Shown here: one piece after another, positions 17,329-26,451 of the stretch | Position numbering within the stretch: position 1 is the first letter of the stretch | Layout: the number at the start of each line of letters is the position of its first letter | From: Bradyrhizobium ottawaense | Lineage (GTDB): Bacteria > Pseudomonadota > Alphaproteobacteria > Rhizobiales > Xanthobacteraceae | Direction: 5' to 3' | Assembly: GCF_002278135.3 (NCBI RefSeq) | Contig: NZ_CP029425.2 | Coordinates: 2,890,001 to 2,954,000, forward strand | DNA length: 64,000 bases | The notes under the pieces: generated by a model | Databases searched by the model: none | Seen by the model: only the letters and a program-made list of their open reading frames with translations | Told to the model about the DNA's origin: nothing | Made by a program: the position numbers and the translations under genes

Positions 17329-18366
17329 ATGAGCTCGCTCGATTCCCTCCGCGCCATTCTCGATGCCTGGACCGGCACCGTGGAAGGCACGCTCGTGCGC
17401 GCCCTGGAGCGGACCGTGTCGCCGCGGGTGGTACGGCTGGTCGAAAGCGAGACCGGCGCGTTCGCGCTGGAGGCGGCGAAGGCGGAGAACGCCCCGAAGG
17501 AGATCGCGTTCGCGGATGGCAAGTTTTCAGGCGCCAATCTCGCGCAGATCGTCCGTGGCAGCCGCGTCGAGATCGTGCTGCGGCCGTCGCGCTTCCTGTT
17601 TCGTCCGCTGGAGCTGCCTGCGCGCGCGGCCGATTTCCTCGACGGCATCGTGCGGGCGCAGATCGACCGGCTGACGCCGTGGAACGCGAGCGAAGCCGTG
17701 TTCGGCTGCCGCGCCCCGGCGCCGCATGGCAGCGACAGCATCACGACCGAGATCGCCGCGGCGCCGCGCAAGGTGGCGATGAGCTATGTCGAGGCCGTGG
17801 CGTCCTTCCATCCGTCGGCGGTCGCGATCGCGACGGAGGCGACTGCGGGCGGACGCATCAAGGTGTTCGAGCAGAGATCGCGCGGCGCGGTCGACCCGGC
17901 GCGGCTGAGCCGGGCGCTGCAGGCGGTGTTGGCTCTCACTGCCGTCGCAGCGGTGGCCGGATCGGTCGTGGCGAGCTATCTGGCCGACAGCCTCAGCGCG
18001 CAGGAGAGGGAGCTCGAACGGCAGATCACCCAGCGCCGCGCCGCGCTCCGCGGCAGTGACGGCGGCGAGCGCTCGCCGCTCGCGCTGCTCGAACGCCGCA
18101 AATACGAGACGCCGGCGAGCGTGATCGTGCTGGAAACGCTGAGCCGGGTGTTGCCGGACCACACCTATGTCACCGAGCTGCATCTGGCGGGCAACAAAGT
18201 ACAGATCGGCGGCATCACCCGCGATGCGCCCTCGCTGATCCCCTTGATCGAGCAGTCGCAGCATTTCACCCGCGCGACCTTTTACGCCCCGACCACGCGC
18301 AACTCCTCCGATCCCGGTGAGCGCTTCCACATCGAGGCGCAGATCGAGCCGAGGAACGTGCCATGA
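17329..18366 (+). CDS. gspL: Type II secretion inner-membrane assembly protein GspL
   Basis: 345 residues. The cytoplasmic half is a degenerate actin-like GspL/PilM region (LPARAADFLDGIVRAQIDRL, with MSYVEAVASF further on). One membrane segment (AVLALTAVAAVAGSVVASYL) lies near residue 210, followed by a coiled coil and a periplasmic PilN-like ferredoxin fold (LETLSRVLPDHTYVTELHL, VQIGGITRDAPSLIPLIEQS). It recruits GspE to the membrane and pairs with GspM. I chose the ATG one base after the gspK stop; an in-frame ATG at 17263 would overlap gspK by 65 bases. Confidence 0.88.
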   Translation: MSSLDSLRAILDAWTGTVEGTLVRALERTVSPRVVRLVESETGAFALEAAKAENAPKEIAFADGKFSGANLAQIVRGSRVEIVLRPSRFLFRPLELPARAADFLDGIVRAQIDRLTPWNASEAVFGCRAPAPHGSDSITTEIAAAPRKVAMSYVEAVASFHPSAVAIATEATAGGRIKVFEQRSRGAVDPARLSRALQAVLALTAVAAVAGSVVASYLADSLSAQERELERQITQRRAALRGSDGGERSPLALLERRKYETPASVIVLETLSRVLPDHTYVTELHLAGNKVQIGGITRDAPSLIPLIEQSQHFTRATFYAPTTRNSSDPGERFHIEAQIEPRNVP

Positions 18367-18944
18367 GCAGCGCAAAAGTCACCGGCGGCAATGCGGTCGC
18401 GCGGGCGCTTGCGAGCTCGCCGCTGATCGCGGTCACGCTCTATGTGGCCGTTGCCGGCGCGCTGTTGCTGACGGCGGGGCTGTCGATCGCCGAAATTCTC
18501 GCCCATCGCCAGGCGCTGGCGCAGACCTCCGACCTGCTCGACCAGTTTCGCGGCCGCAAGGGCGGCACCAAGAACGCCGCGGCGGCAATGGCCGAGCATC
18601 CCGGCACGCCGTTCCTGGAGGGACCGACCGTGACGGTCGCCGGCGCCAATCTGCTGCAGCGCGTTGCCGCTGCGGTCGGCAATGTCGGCGGCCAGGTTCA
18701 GTCCTCGCAGGTCGATGTGTCCGGCGCGCAAGCGAAGGACGGCTTCGTCGGCCTCGTCGTGAGCTGCGAGCTCGAGCAGCCGGCGCTCCAGAGGCTGCTG
18801 TACGATCTCGAGGCCGGCATGCCGTTCCTGTTCGTCGATCAGCTCGACGTCCAGGTGCCGCAGACGACGGCGTTGAGCGACGCCGGCGCCGGTCGCGTCA
18901 GGGTGATTTTGGGCGTCTCGGGCCAGTGGCAGGCGGGGAAGTAG
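18363..18944 (+). CDS. gspM: Type II secretion inner-membrane protein GspM
   Basis: 193 residues. One N-terminal membrane segment (LIAVTLYVAVAGALLLTAGL) is followed by a helix and a periplasmic GspM_b-like ferredoxin fold ending in QLDVQVPQTT and VILGVSGQW. Overlap of its ATG with the gspL stop (ATGA) is the classic gspL-gspM arrangement. It is the last gene of the rightward operon. Confidence 0.88.
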   Translation: MSSAKVTGGNAVARALASSPLIAVTLYVAVAGALLLTAGLSIAEILAHRQALAQTSDLLDQFRGRKGGTKNAAAAMAEHPGTPFLEGPTVTVAGANLLQRVAAAVGNVGGQVQSSQVDVSGAQAKDGFVGLVVSCELEQPALQRLLYDLEAGMPFLFVDQLDVQVPQTTALSDAGAGRVRVILGVSGQWQAGK

Positions 18945-18962
18945 GGCGGGATCGTCAGCTCA

Positions 18963-18978
18963 CCGGCGGGCTCGCCGG
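18963..18978. terminator. Possible terminator hairpin between convergent genes
   Basis: The stem CCGGCG and CGCCGG around a GGCT loop sits between the gspM stop (18944) and the autotransporter stop (18980). There is no T-tract, so it is a weak candidate. Confidence 0.35.
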
Positions 18979-18979
18979 G

Positions 18980-21900
18980 TCACCAACTGTACTTGAACAC
19001 GCCCTTGCCGGAATAGCTGGTGACGTTGCCGGAGAACTCGCCGTCGAAGGTGCCGGCGATCGAGAAGCCGCTCAACCATTTCATCTCGGCGCTGACGCTG
19101 ACGAGCGCGGAGTCGGCATCGACCCTGGCGCCGTTCACGACGAAGCTGGTGCCCGGCAGGGTCTGGAACAGAGCGGTGACGGCGCGGTCCGGATTGTAGT
19201 CGTGCGCCCAGGCGGCGCGGCCACGCAGCGTCAGCACGCCGTTTTGCATCGCATACGATTTGTCGGTGCGCAGGCCGAGCTCGGAGCGGGTGTCGGTCAG
19301 CGATTGCGAAGCGTAATTCAGCGCGAACAGCCCGCCGCCATTGAGGCTGACTTCGGAATAGTTCGGCAGGTTGAAGTTCGTCACCTGTGCCGCAGCGTAG
19401 GGCGTGATGCCGATCAGCGGCGTCGTGAAGCGATAGCCGCCCTCGAAGCGGGCCGAGAACGTGTCGGCCTTGAAGCGGCCCTGGAGCTGGTCGAAGCCGC
19501 CCGGCGCTACGGTGCGGTTGGTGGTGACGTCATGCCAGCCATAGGCGAGTGCGGCCGAGATGTAGGCCGGTCCGAAATTGTGCCGGCCATAGACGCCGGC
19601 CTGGAACAAATCGGCCGAGCCCGAGCCCATCGCATTGGCGAGCGAGTAGTTCAGCCCGCCGCCGCCGAGCGCGAAGCCGACCAGTGTGTCGACCGAGACC
19701 CGATAGTCCGCGCCGGCCGCGCCGCCCCAGACCCGCGCGGTCAAATCCTGCGAGCCGACCGTGGCATTGCCGCCGACCTCGGCCGAGCCGCCATAGCCCG
19801 CGGTCCAGACGCTCCAGCGGCTGCTCGGCTGCGAGGACAGCAGCGGCGCCTTGGTCGCCATCGCATAAGCCTCGCGCTCGCGCGCGGTGGCCGGCCGCAT
19901 CGACGCATAGGAGGCTGCGTTATCGCTCTCGGCAAACTGGGCGACGCTGCCCGCCTTGGCGAAGCCGCCGCTGCGTCCGACGACGGTCGGGTCGAGCATC
20001 AGGTTCAGGAATTGGCCGTCGGCATTGATCGCGGACTGGATGATGCCGGTGCCGAGCTCACCCGAGGCGGTCGTCAGCCCCGCCGGCGACAGCGCAGCGA
20101 AGGCCGCGGGAATGCCGCCAGTGGTGTTGAAGAAATTGGTCAGCGTATTCGCGACGTTCTGCTGGTTGACGTTGAGCCCGCCGCCTTGCGCGAAATTGAC
20201 GTTGACGTTGAGGAACACGGTGCTGGCGTCGTAGCTCAGCGTCGCGTTGAGCGTCGGCATGTTCGACAAAACGGTCGGATTGAAGGTGCTGCCGACCAGG
20301 GTGCCGGCCGCGGTCAGGATCGTGTACTGCTTCTTGACCGTGCCTGAGGTGAAGTTCGCGCGCACGGTCGCGCCGCCGAGGTCGGTCGCGCCCGTGACCT
20401 GGGTGAGGCTGGCGTTGGTCGAGGAGACCTGCACCAGATAGGTCGAGGCGGCGGTAAAGGTCAGCGATCCGCTGATCGTCATCGGGCCGAACGGGCTCGC
20501 CGCGCTGCCGGGCGCCAGCGTGCCGCCATTGACCCCGACGCCGGCGATCGTGCCGCTGCCGGCGAGGGTGCCGCCGGCGTTGACGGTGACCGGGCTATTC
20601 AGGATCGAGCCGTCCACCACCAGCGTGCCGCCGTTCACGGCGGTGGCGCCGGTATAGGTGTTGATGCCAGTCAGCGTCTGCGTGCCGCCGGCGAGCGTGA
20701 GGCCGCCACCCGCGGCGCCATCGTCGATGACGCCGGCGAAGGTGCTGTTGCCATTGGTGATCGTCAGCGTGTTGGCGCCGAGATTGACCGCGCCCGAGCC
20801 CGACAGCGACCTGATCGAGGTGCCGGTGCTCAAGGCCGAGATGTCGAAGACGCCGTTGGCGATGACATTGCTCGAGGTCGCGATGCTGCCGTCGCTGCCG
20901 CCGGCGTTGATGAGATCCAGTTCGCCGCCGCTCGCGATGGTCGTGGTGCCGGTATAGGTGTTGATGCCGTAGAGCTGCTGCACGGCTCCGCTCGCGATGG
21001 CGAGGTTGCCGGCGGTGCCGCCACCGATGCCGCCGTCCTGAATCACGCCGCCGAAGGAATTGCCGACCGTGACGGTCAGCGTCTTCGATCCCAGCGCAAC
21101 GACGCCGTTGGGACCGAACGACAAGAGCCGGGTCACCGACGCGCCGGACGTGGTCTGGGAAATATCGAACGTTGCGCCTGCGCCGGCGAATCCAACGTAG
21201 AGCGAATTCGCGATCGAGCCGCTGCCCTTCAGCGCCAGCGTCGCGCCCGCGTCGATCTGGGTGGCGTTGCTGTAGCTGTTCACGCCCGAGAGCGTCTGGG
21301 TTCCGCCGAAAACCTCGAGCCCGCCCGTGCCTTGGATCACCCCCGCGAACTCGGTGGAGCCGTTGGTGATCACGAGCCCGTTGCTGCCCATGTTGACGAC
21401 GCCGGAGGAACTGCCGGCGAGCGTCGTGATGGCGTTGAACGGAACCGCGGACGCCGAGATGTCGAACGTCGTGTCCACCGTGACGACGCTGGATGACGAG
21501 ATGCTGCCAAAGCCCGAGATCGCCAGCGTTCCGGCCGAGATCGTCGTTGCGCCGGCATAGGTGTTGGTGCCGGCCAGCGTCAGCGTGCCGGTGCCGACCT
21601 TGGTCAGGCCGCCGGTGCCGGAGATGATGCCGTCGACCTGGGTCGAGGTGTTGAGGCTGCCGGTGGTGAGCGTGTTGGCGCCGAGAACATAATTGCCGGC
21701 GCCTTCGATCGAGCCGGCCGTCGTGCCGCCGCTGGTCAGGCCTGAGATGTCGACCGTGCCGCCGGCATTGGTGATGAACTTGGCGCTGCCGCCGCTAGAG
21801 GTGCCGGTGAAGTTCGTCGTCGCGCCGTTGTTGGTGGTGATCGTGGCGCTGCCTGCGGTGGCGGAGCCGTCGAAGTTCACCGTTCCGTCGTTGATGATGG

Positions 21901-22591
21901 ACGAGGTGGCGGCGGTGGTGGTGTTGTGGAAGTTCAGCACCCCGCCTGCGCCGTTGTTGATCGTCGCCGTGCCGGCCGAGGCGTTGGTGAAGAAATCGAT
22001 CTGACCGGTGGCATTGTTGGTGATCTGGGCGCTGCCGGCAGAGGCCGAATCCTCGAACGTGACGAAGCCGCTGTTGGCGAGGCTTGCCGTTCCCGCCGTG
22101 CTGTCCTGGATGAAGTTGACGTTGCCGCCGACATCGTTCGTGATCGTCACGGCCCCGGCGCCGCCGCTCGCGGTGCTGCTGTTCTGGAACACCAGATTGT
22201 TGCCGGAGGTGACCTGGAAGGTCTGGGTATTGACCGTATCGTTGTTGATGATGCCCGTGGCGTTGACGATGAACGGGTTGCCGATCGTGAATGTATAAGC
22301 CTGCGAGGTGTTCGCGAACTGGATCGTGCCGATGCTGACGACACCGTTGTTGTTGTCGACCGCCGTGCTTCCGGTGTTGGTGAAGGTTGCGGTCTCGTCG
22401 GGCACGCTCGGATTGGAGGACCAGTTGGTTGGATCCGTCCAGTCGGAGGAGCCGCCCGTCCACGTGCCGTCCACGGCATGCGCGGCGACGACGCCGAGCG
22501 CCGTGGTGGCGAGGAGTATGGCCAGCGAGTGGCGCGTGACGGATCGCAGCCCGTATCCAATCCTTCCACCTGCCATTGTCGGTCCAGCCAT
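18980..22591 (-). CDS. Autotransporter (type Va) with beta-helix passenger
   Basis: 1203 residues in three parts. An N-terminal signal peptide ends VVAAHAVDGTW. The passenger, roughly residues 40-900, is Gly/Thr/Asn-rich and built of repeating strands with several autotransporter-associated repeats (GGLTKVGTGTLTLAGTNTY, GTQTLSGVNSY, GTQTLTGINTYTGATAVNG). A C-terminal 12-strand beta-barrel (from about WSVWTAGYGGSAEVGG) ends in Trp (GVFKYSW), the aromatic end recognised by the Bam complex. No protease or adhesin catalytic motif is visible, so the passenger may be an adhesin or remain on the surface. It is transcribed against gspM and splits the gspC/N-like gene from the rest of the secretion operon. 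Confidence 0.93.
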   Translation of the reverse strand: MAGPTMAGGRIGYGLRSVTRHSLAILLATTALGVVAAHAVDGTWTGGSSDWTDPTNWSSNPSVPDETATFTNTGSTAVDNNNGVVSIGTIQFANTSQAYTFTIGNPFIVNATGIINNDTVNTQTFQVTSGNNLVFQNSSTASGGAGAVTITNDVGGNVNFIQDSTAGTASLANSGFVTFEDSASAGSAQITNNATGQIDFFTNASAGTATINNGAGGVLNFHNTTTAATSSIINDGTVNFDGSATAGSATITTNNGATTNFTGTSSGGSAKFITNAGGTVDISGLTSGGTTAGSIEGAGNYVLGANTLTTGSLNTSTQVDGIISGTGGLTKVGTGTLTLAGTNTYAGATTISAGTLAISGFGSISSSSVVTVDTTFDISASAVPFNAITTLAGSSSGVVNMGSNGLVITNGSTEFAGVIQGTGGLEVFGGTQTLSGVNSYSNATQIDAGATLALKGSGSIANSLYVGFAGAGATFDISQTTSGASVTRLLSFGPNGVVALGSKTLTVTVGNSFGGVIQDGGIGGGTAGNLAIASGAVQQLYGINTYTGTTTIASGGELDLINAGGSDGSIATSSNVIANGVFDISALSTGTSIRSLSGSGAVNLGANTLTITNGNSTFAGVIDDGAAGGGLTLAGGTQTLTGINTYTGATAVNGGTLVVDGSILNSPVTVNAGGTLAGSGTIAGVGVNGGTLAPGSAASPFGPMTISGSLTFTAASTYLVQVSSTNASLTQVTGATDLGGATVRANFTSGTVKKQYTILTAAGTLVGSTFNPTVLSNMPTLNATLSYDASTVFLNVNVNFAQGGGLNVNQQNVANTLTNFFNTTGGIPAAFAALSPAGLTTASGELGTGIIQSAINADGQFLNLMLDPTVVGRSGGFAKAGSVAQFAESDNAASYASMRPATAREREAYAMATKAPLLSSQPSSRWSVWTAGYGGSAEVGGNATVGSQDLTARVWGGAAGADYRVSVDTLVGFALGGGGLNYSLANAMGSGSADLFQAGVYGRHNFGPAYISAALAYGWHDVTTNRTVAPGGFDQLQGRFKADTFSARFEGGYRFTTPLIGITPYAAAQVTNFNLPNYSEVSLNGGGLFALNYASQSLTDTRSELGLRTDKSYAMQNGVLTLRGRAAWAHDYNPDRAVTALFQTLPGTSFVVNGARVDADSALVSVSAEMKWLSGFSIAGTFDGEFSGNVTSYSGKGVFKYSW

Positions 22592-22925
22592 CCGATCGTC
22601 TCAAATCAGCAAAGAAATCATCGCAAACATGCAACCGGGGCGCGTGCCGAGGCCCGGCGCCCATGCCATGATCTCATGGCGCCGCAACGGCCTGCAATGA
22701 ACGGATATCCATTTGCGCCGGCTTCCTCCCTGTTTCGCTTTGCATTTTCAGCCATCGTGGCCATCGGGCAACATATTCATGCATTGCAACAGGTGCGGGG
22801 CAGATTTGGACCTGCGCGTCGGGTTGGGCCGGACGGTGTGGGTTGATGACGCCGCAGATCGGAACTAGTTTGGCGCGGATGCCTCGCCGTCGCGTGGCGC
22901 GGCCGGTGGTCGCAGGGGAATGTCG
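22592..22925. promoter_or_regulatory. Divergent intergenic region
   Basis: 334 bases between the autotransporter start and the GspC/N-like gene, read in opposite directions, so it should hold two promoters. I find no coding frame of its own. An imperfect inverted repeat lies at 22656-22683 (GGCGCcCATG and CATGGCGCC), a possible regulator site. Exact promoter boxes are not evident. Confidence 0.4.
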
Positions 22926-23606
22926 ATGTCCGGGTGGCTGAGGCCGACAGGATTGGCCGCGCTGTGCATGGTTCTGGGCATAGCCGGGACCATGGCGGCC
23001 ACCTCATCGCGCGTTGATGTCCTGTCGGACGACGCGGCGGGCAATCCAGCTGAAAGTGTCGATGTCGGGACGATGAAGCCGATCGCGCGGCCCGCGCAGC
23101 AGGCGCCAGGCAAGCCCATTCCTCGCGGCAATCCGCTGTGGTCGGTGCCGCTCTCGGCGCTGACCGCGACCCAGGAACGCCCGATCTTCTCGGCCATGCG
23201 CCGGCCGCCGCCGCGCGCGGTCGCCGCATCGCCGGTCGAGGAAAGTCCCGCGCCGCTGCCCAAGCCAGTCGAGGCGCCGCCGCCGTTGTCGCTGGTCGGG
23301 GCCGTGGTGGGCGAGGGCGATGCGATCGCAATTCTCGTCAACCGCACCGATCAGAAGGTCGTGCGTCTGCGGCAGGGCGAATCGCTCGCAGGCTGGTCGC
23401 TGACCTCGGTGCAGCCGCGCGAGGTGACGTTCAAGCAGGGCGAGCGCAGCGAGGTGCTGGTGCTCCAGCGGCCGGACCCTGCCGCTGCCGCGAGCCCGCC
23501 GGCAGATGCCGGGGGCAAGCTGACGATGCCGGGCCCGGCCGATCCATCGTTCTCCCCCTTCGTGCCGCGCTCGACGCCGAAGAACGGCGAGTCGGATGGG
23601 CTCTGA
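22926..23606 (+). CDS. GspC/GspN-like type II secretion component
   Basis: About 226 residues. One N-terminal membrane or signal segment (LAALCMVLGIAGTMAATSS) precedes a Pro-rich periplasmic linker. The domain that follows resembles the GspC homology region: ATQERPIFSAMRRPP, then LVGAVVGEG, VVRLRQGESLAGWSL and REVTFKQGERSEVLVL. In GspC this region contacts the GspD N0 domain. No PDZ domain follows, so it is the short type often annotated GspN in alphaproteobacteria. The ATG at 22926 has AGGGGA at good spacing; ATG at 22920 sits too close to it. The gene lies beyond the autotransporter, away from the E-M operon. Confidence 0.75.
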   Translation: MSGWLRPTGLAALCMVLGIAGTMAATSSRVDVLSDDAAGNPAESVDVGTMKPIARPAQQAPGKPIPRGNPLWSVPLSALTATQERPIFSAMRRPPPRAVAASPVEESPAPLPKPVEAPPPLSLVGAVVGEGDAIAILVNRTDQKVVRLRQGESLAGWSLTSVQPREVTFKQGERSEVLVLQRPDPAAAASPPADAGGKLTMPGPADPSFSPFVPRSTPKNGESDGL

Positions 23607-23651
23607 GCGCTCGTGGGCGCGCGGCCGTTTGCTTGACGGGAAGGACGCGGC

Positions 23652-25232
23652 TTGACCGACAAGCAAATTGACGGGCCCGGCACGGCCGACGGTTCGAGCA
23701 GACCTGCCGGCATCAGTCGCGGCCGCCGCCTCTTGCAGGGCTGGTCCGCCAACCTGGTCCAGATGGCGCTGGGGCTGTCTCAGCAGCTCCTGCTCATCCC
23801 GGCCTTCCTGCATGTCTGGACCGGCGACATGCTCGCGGCCTGGCTCGCGATCTATGCGGCGGGAAGCCTCGTCGTCGTGGCGGATGCCGGACTGCAGCTT
23901 CGCGCGATCAACCGCTTTCTCGCGTTCAAGGCTTGCGCCGATTGCGACGGGCGCACGGCGAATTTCTATTCGGCCCTGCTGCGGATCTATCTCGCCATCG
24001 TGGCGGTGCTGGGTGTCCTGCTGTGCGCGGCGGTGGTCCTCGCGCCGCCATCGGCGGTGCTCGGCTTTCAGGCCGCGCCGACATTCGATGCTGCGATGCT
24101 GGTGATGACGCTGGGCATGCTTCTGACCGTCCCCGCCAACCTCGTCTCCGGCCTCTATCGGGTGCGCGGCCATTACGGCCGGACGGTCTGGCTGCAAAAC
24201 GCCGCGCTGCTGCTTGGACAGATCGCCCAGCTTGCGGCGCTCGCATTGTTCGGCAGCCTGCTTGCGGTCGCGATAGCCTTCGTGTCGATGCAGCTCCTGT
24301 TCGCGATCCTGCTCGCTGCGTTCGACGCGCCGCGACTGTTTCCGTTCCTGCGCCGCGCCGGCAAGCCGCCGTTGGTGTCGCCATCGCTGCGCTGGAGCCT
24401 CGGGCAATTCGGCCGCGCGGTGCCCTTCGCGGTCGCCAACATCACCGAGCTTGCGCTCGTCAACGTCCCCGTGCTGCTCGTCTCCGCGCTGGTCACGAAC
24501 CGCGTCGCGGTGGCGCAATGGGGCCTGACGCGCGTGATCGCGAGCCTGGTGCGCGGTCTCTGCCTCCAGGTGACGCTGCCGCTCGCCGCCGAGCTCGGCC
24601 ACGACCACGCGGTCGGCGACAAGGATCGGCTGCGCCGGCTCTACGCCCACGGCTCGGTGTTCGTGACGGCCCTGGCGTGCCTGATCGTCGCGGGCCTGCT
24701 GCCGTTTTGGCCGGACTTCTTCGCGTTGTGGACCCATGGCAGCATCCCCTACGACGCGCCGCTCACGGTGACGCTGCTGCTCGGCTCGGCGGCCGTCGCG
24801 CCATCGCTGCTGGCTCTGGTCTTTGCCAATCACAGCAATCGCGGCGATCTCCTGATCCGGACCAAAGGCCTCCAGCTCGTGGTCTTCCTGGCGCTGTCCT
24901 TCGCCCTGATCTCGCATCTGGGGCCGCTTGGCGCCGCGCTCGCCGTGGTCGCAAGCGACATCCTCATCCAGTTCGGACTGCTCGCGCTGATCGTCATGCG
25001 CCAGACCCTGCATCATCCGTTCAAGCACATCGCCTTCCTGATGCTCATGGCCGTTATTGTCGTGGGAGCAGGCTGGCTGATCGGGCAGGCGATCATCGTA
25101 CTGGTGCCGGGGAGCGGGCTCGTGCACTTCATCGTGCAATGCGCGATCTGGCTGACCGTGGTCGGCATGCTCGCAAGCCCGCTGTTGAGCACAACTCTGC
25201 GCGAGCGGTTGCGGGCGCTGATTCCTGCCTAG
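23652..25232 (+). CDS. Polysaccharide flippase (Wzx/MATE-like), first copy
   Basis: 526 residues with about 12-14 hydrophobic segments and little soluble sequence, as in the MOP superfamily of oligosaccharide lipid flippases. A typical N-terminal pattern is seen (GWSANLVQMALGLSQQLLLIPAFL, then DAGLQLRAINRF). It should move a lipid-linked glycan across the inner membrane. The start is TTG at 23652 with GGAAGGA upstream. It ends ten bases before the convergent GT4 gene. A second flippase lies at 47068, so more than one glycan may be exported. Confidence 0.85.
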   Translation: MTDKQIDGPGTADGSSRPAGISRGRRLLQGWSANLVQMALGLSQQLLLIPAFLHVWTGDMLAAWLAIYAAGSLVVVADAGLQLRAINRFLAFKACADCDGRTANFYSALLRIYLAIVAVLGVLLCAAVVLAPPSAVLGFQAAPTFDAAMLVMTLGMLLTVPANLVSGLYRVRGHYGRTVWLQNAALLLGQIAQLAALALFGSLLAVAIAFVSMQLLFAILLAAFDAPRLFPFLRRAGKPPLVSPSLRWSLGQFGRAVPFAVANITELALVNVPVLLVSALVTNRVAVAQWGLTRVIASLVRGLCLQVTLPLAAELGHDHAVGDKDRLRRLYAHGSVFVTALACLIVAGLLPFWPDFFALWTHGSIPYDAPLTVTLLLGSAAVAPSLLALVFANHSNRGDLLIRTKGLQLVVFLALSFALISHLGPLGAALAVVASDILIQFGLLALIVMRQTLHHPFKHIAFLMLMAVIVVGAGWLIGQAIIVLVPGSGLVHFIVQCAIWLTVVGMLASPLLSTTLRERLRALIPA

Positions 25233-25242
25233 CTGTTGCTAT

Positions 25243-26451
25243 TCAACGCGCGGTCAATGCCAGACGGTGCTTCAATCGTTCGAGATGACGGGCGAATTGC
25301 TGGTGGCCGGCGTTGGTCTCCTCGGCAAACTGCGCAAGGCGGAGGTGACCGGCCGCGCGCAGCCGCTCGCGCGTGCCGTCGGTACGCAGGCTGACGATCG
25401 CATCCGCGAGCGAGCGCGGGTCGTCATAGTCGAACAGGATCGCGGCGTCGCCGGCCTGGGCCTTGAAGGCCTCGGGATAGATCACGGGCGTGCCGACCGC
25501 CCAGGCTTCCAGCGGTGGAAGATTGGTCGGGCCAAAATAGCTCGGCATCACCAGTGCCGCGGCGCCGCGATACAGCGCGCCGAGCTCGGCGGACTCGACG
25601 AAGCCGATGATGGAGATCTGGTCCGACAGGCCAAAGGTGCGGATCGCCGCATCGATCTTGTCGCGGCCGCCGCGATCCGATCCGCACAGCACCAGCCGTT
25701 CGGTGATGCCCCGCTCGCGCAAGCTTGCGAGCGCCGCGAGCAGCGTCATGTGGTTCTTGTGCGGCCAGAATTGCGCTGGATAGAACAGATAGCCGGGCTC
25801 GAGGCGGTATCGTGACAGCACCGCCTCGTCGTCTGCGGCGTCGGATGTGGATTGGCTGACATAGGTGGAGGGCGAGAACGGGATGCAGACCGCGCGCTCT
25901 TTTTCCATGGCATAGCGGCGGCAGAGATCGTCGACCAGCTCCGGCGCGTTGACGATCACCACCGCGGCCTTGGTGCTGGCGAGGCCGAACAGGATCTCAC
26001 GGCGCTCGAATTCGCCGAACGTCCTCACTTCCGGAAACTCCGGCGCGTCGCGGTGGCAGCCGTCGAAGATCGTGATGATGAACGGCAGCTCGTAGAGCAG
26101 CAGGTGCCGCTTCGAGGTCGACGTGAAGTGCACGACGTCGATGCCGTCGCGGATCAGCGCACGCTCGAACGGCGATTTCAGCTTCAGCGCGATCTGGACG
26201 AGATCGAACGGCCCGCAATATTTCAGGAACAGGAAGACATGGTCGAGCGGGCCGAACTTGAGCAGGCGCGCCGCGACGCCGAACTCCTTCAGGATGTCCA
26301 GGGTCTTCGGATAGGGCGAGTACACCACGATCTCGTTGCCCGACTTGGCCGCCCAGTCGCGCAGCCAGAGCAGGTCATTGAGCGGCTGCTGGAAGCCGCC
26401 GCCGACCTCGAGCGCCTGTTCCAGCATCACGGCGAGCCGCAGCGGTCTCAC
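25243..26451 (-). CDS. Family 4 glycosyltransferase (GT-B)
   Basis: 402 residues. The C-terminal half has the GT4 nucleotide-sugar signature: YLFYPAQFWPHKNHMTLLAA, LVLCGSDRGG, ISIIGFVESAELGALYRGA and the EX7E-like stretch PTNLPPLEAWAVGTPVI. The N-terminal half has the acceptor domain with DVVHFTSTSKRH. It should add one sugar to a growing lipid-linked glycan at the cytoplasmic face. The GTG at 26451 overlaps the stop of the upstream methyltransferase (GTGA); the frame runs further upstream inside that gene, but the overlap is the more natural start. Last gene of a four-gene leftward operon. Confidence 0.92.
   Translation of the reverse strand: MRPLRLAVMLEQALEVGGGFQQPLNDLLWLRDWAAKSGNEIVVYSPYPKTLDILKEFGVAARLLKFGPLDHVFLFLKYCGPFDLVQIALKLKSPFERALIRDGIDVVHFTSTSKRHLLLYELPFIITIFDGCHRDAPEFPEVRTFGEFERREILFGLASTKAAVVIVNAPELVDDLCRRYAMEKERAVCIPFSPSTYVSQSTSDAADDEAVLSRYRLEPGYLFYPAQFWPHKNHMTLLAALASLRERGITERLVLCGSDRGGRDKIDAAIRTFGLSDQISIIGFVESAELGALYRGAAALVMPSYFGPTNLPPLEAWAVGTPVIYPEAFKAQAGDAAILFDYDDPRSLADAIVSLRTDGTRERLRAAGHLRLAQFAEETNAGHQQFARHLERLKHRLALTAR

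Noticed and set aside
23004..25139. 711-codon open frame opposite the first flippase and GspC/N-like gene
   Set aside because: The composition is dominated by Arg, Glu, Gln and His with no domain pattern, and the plus strand encodes a clear polytopic flippase. Antisense artefact of GC-rich codons.
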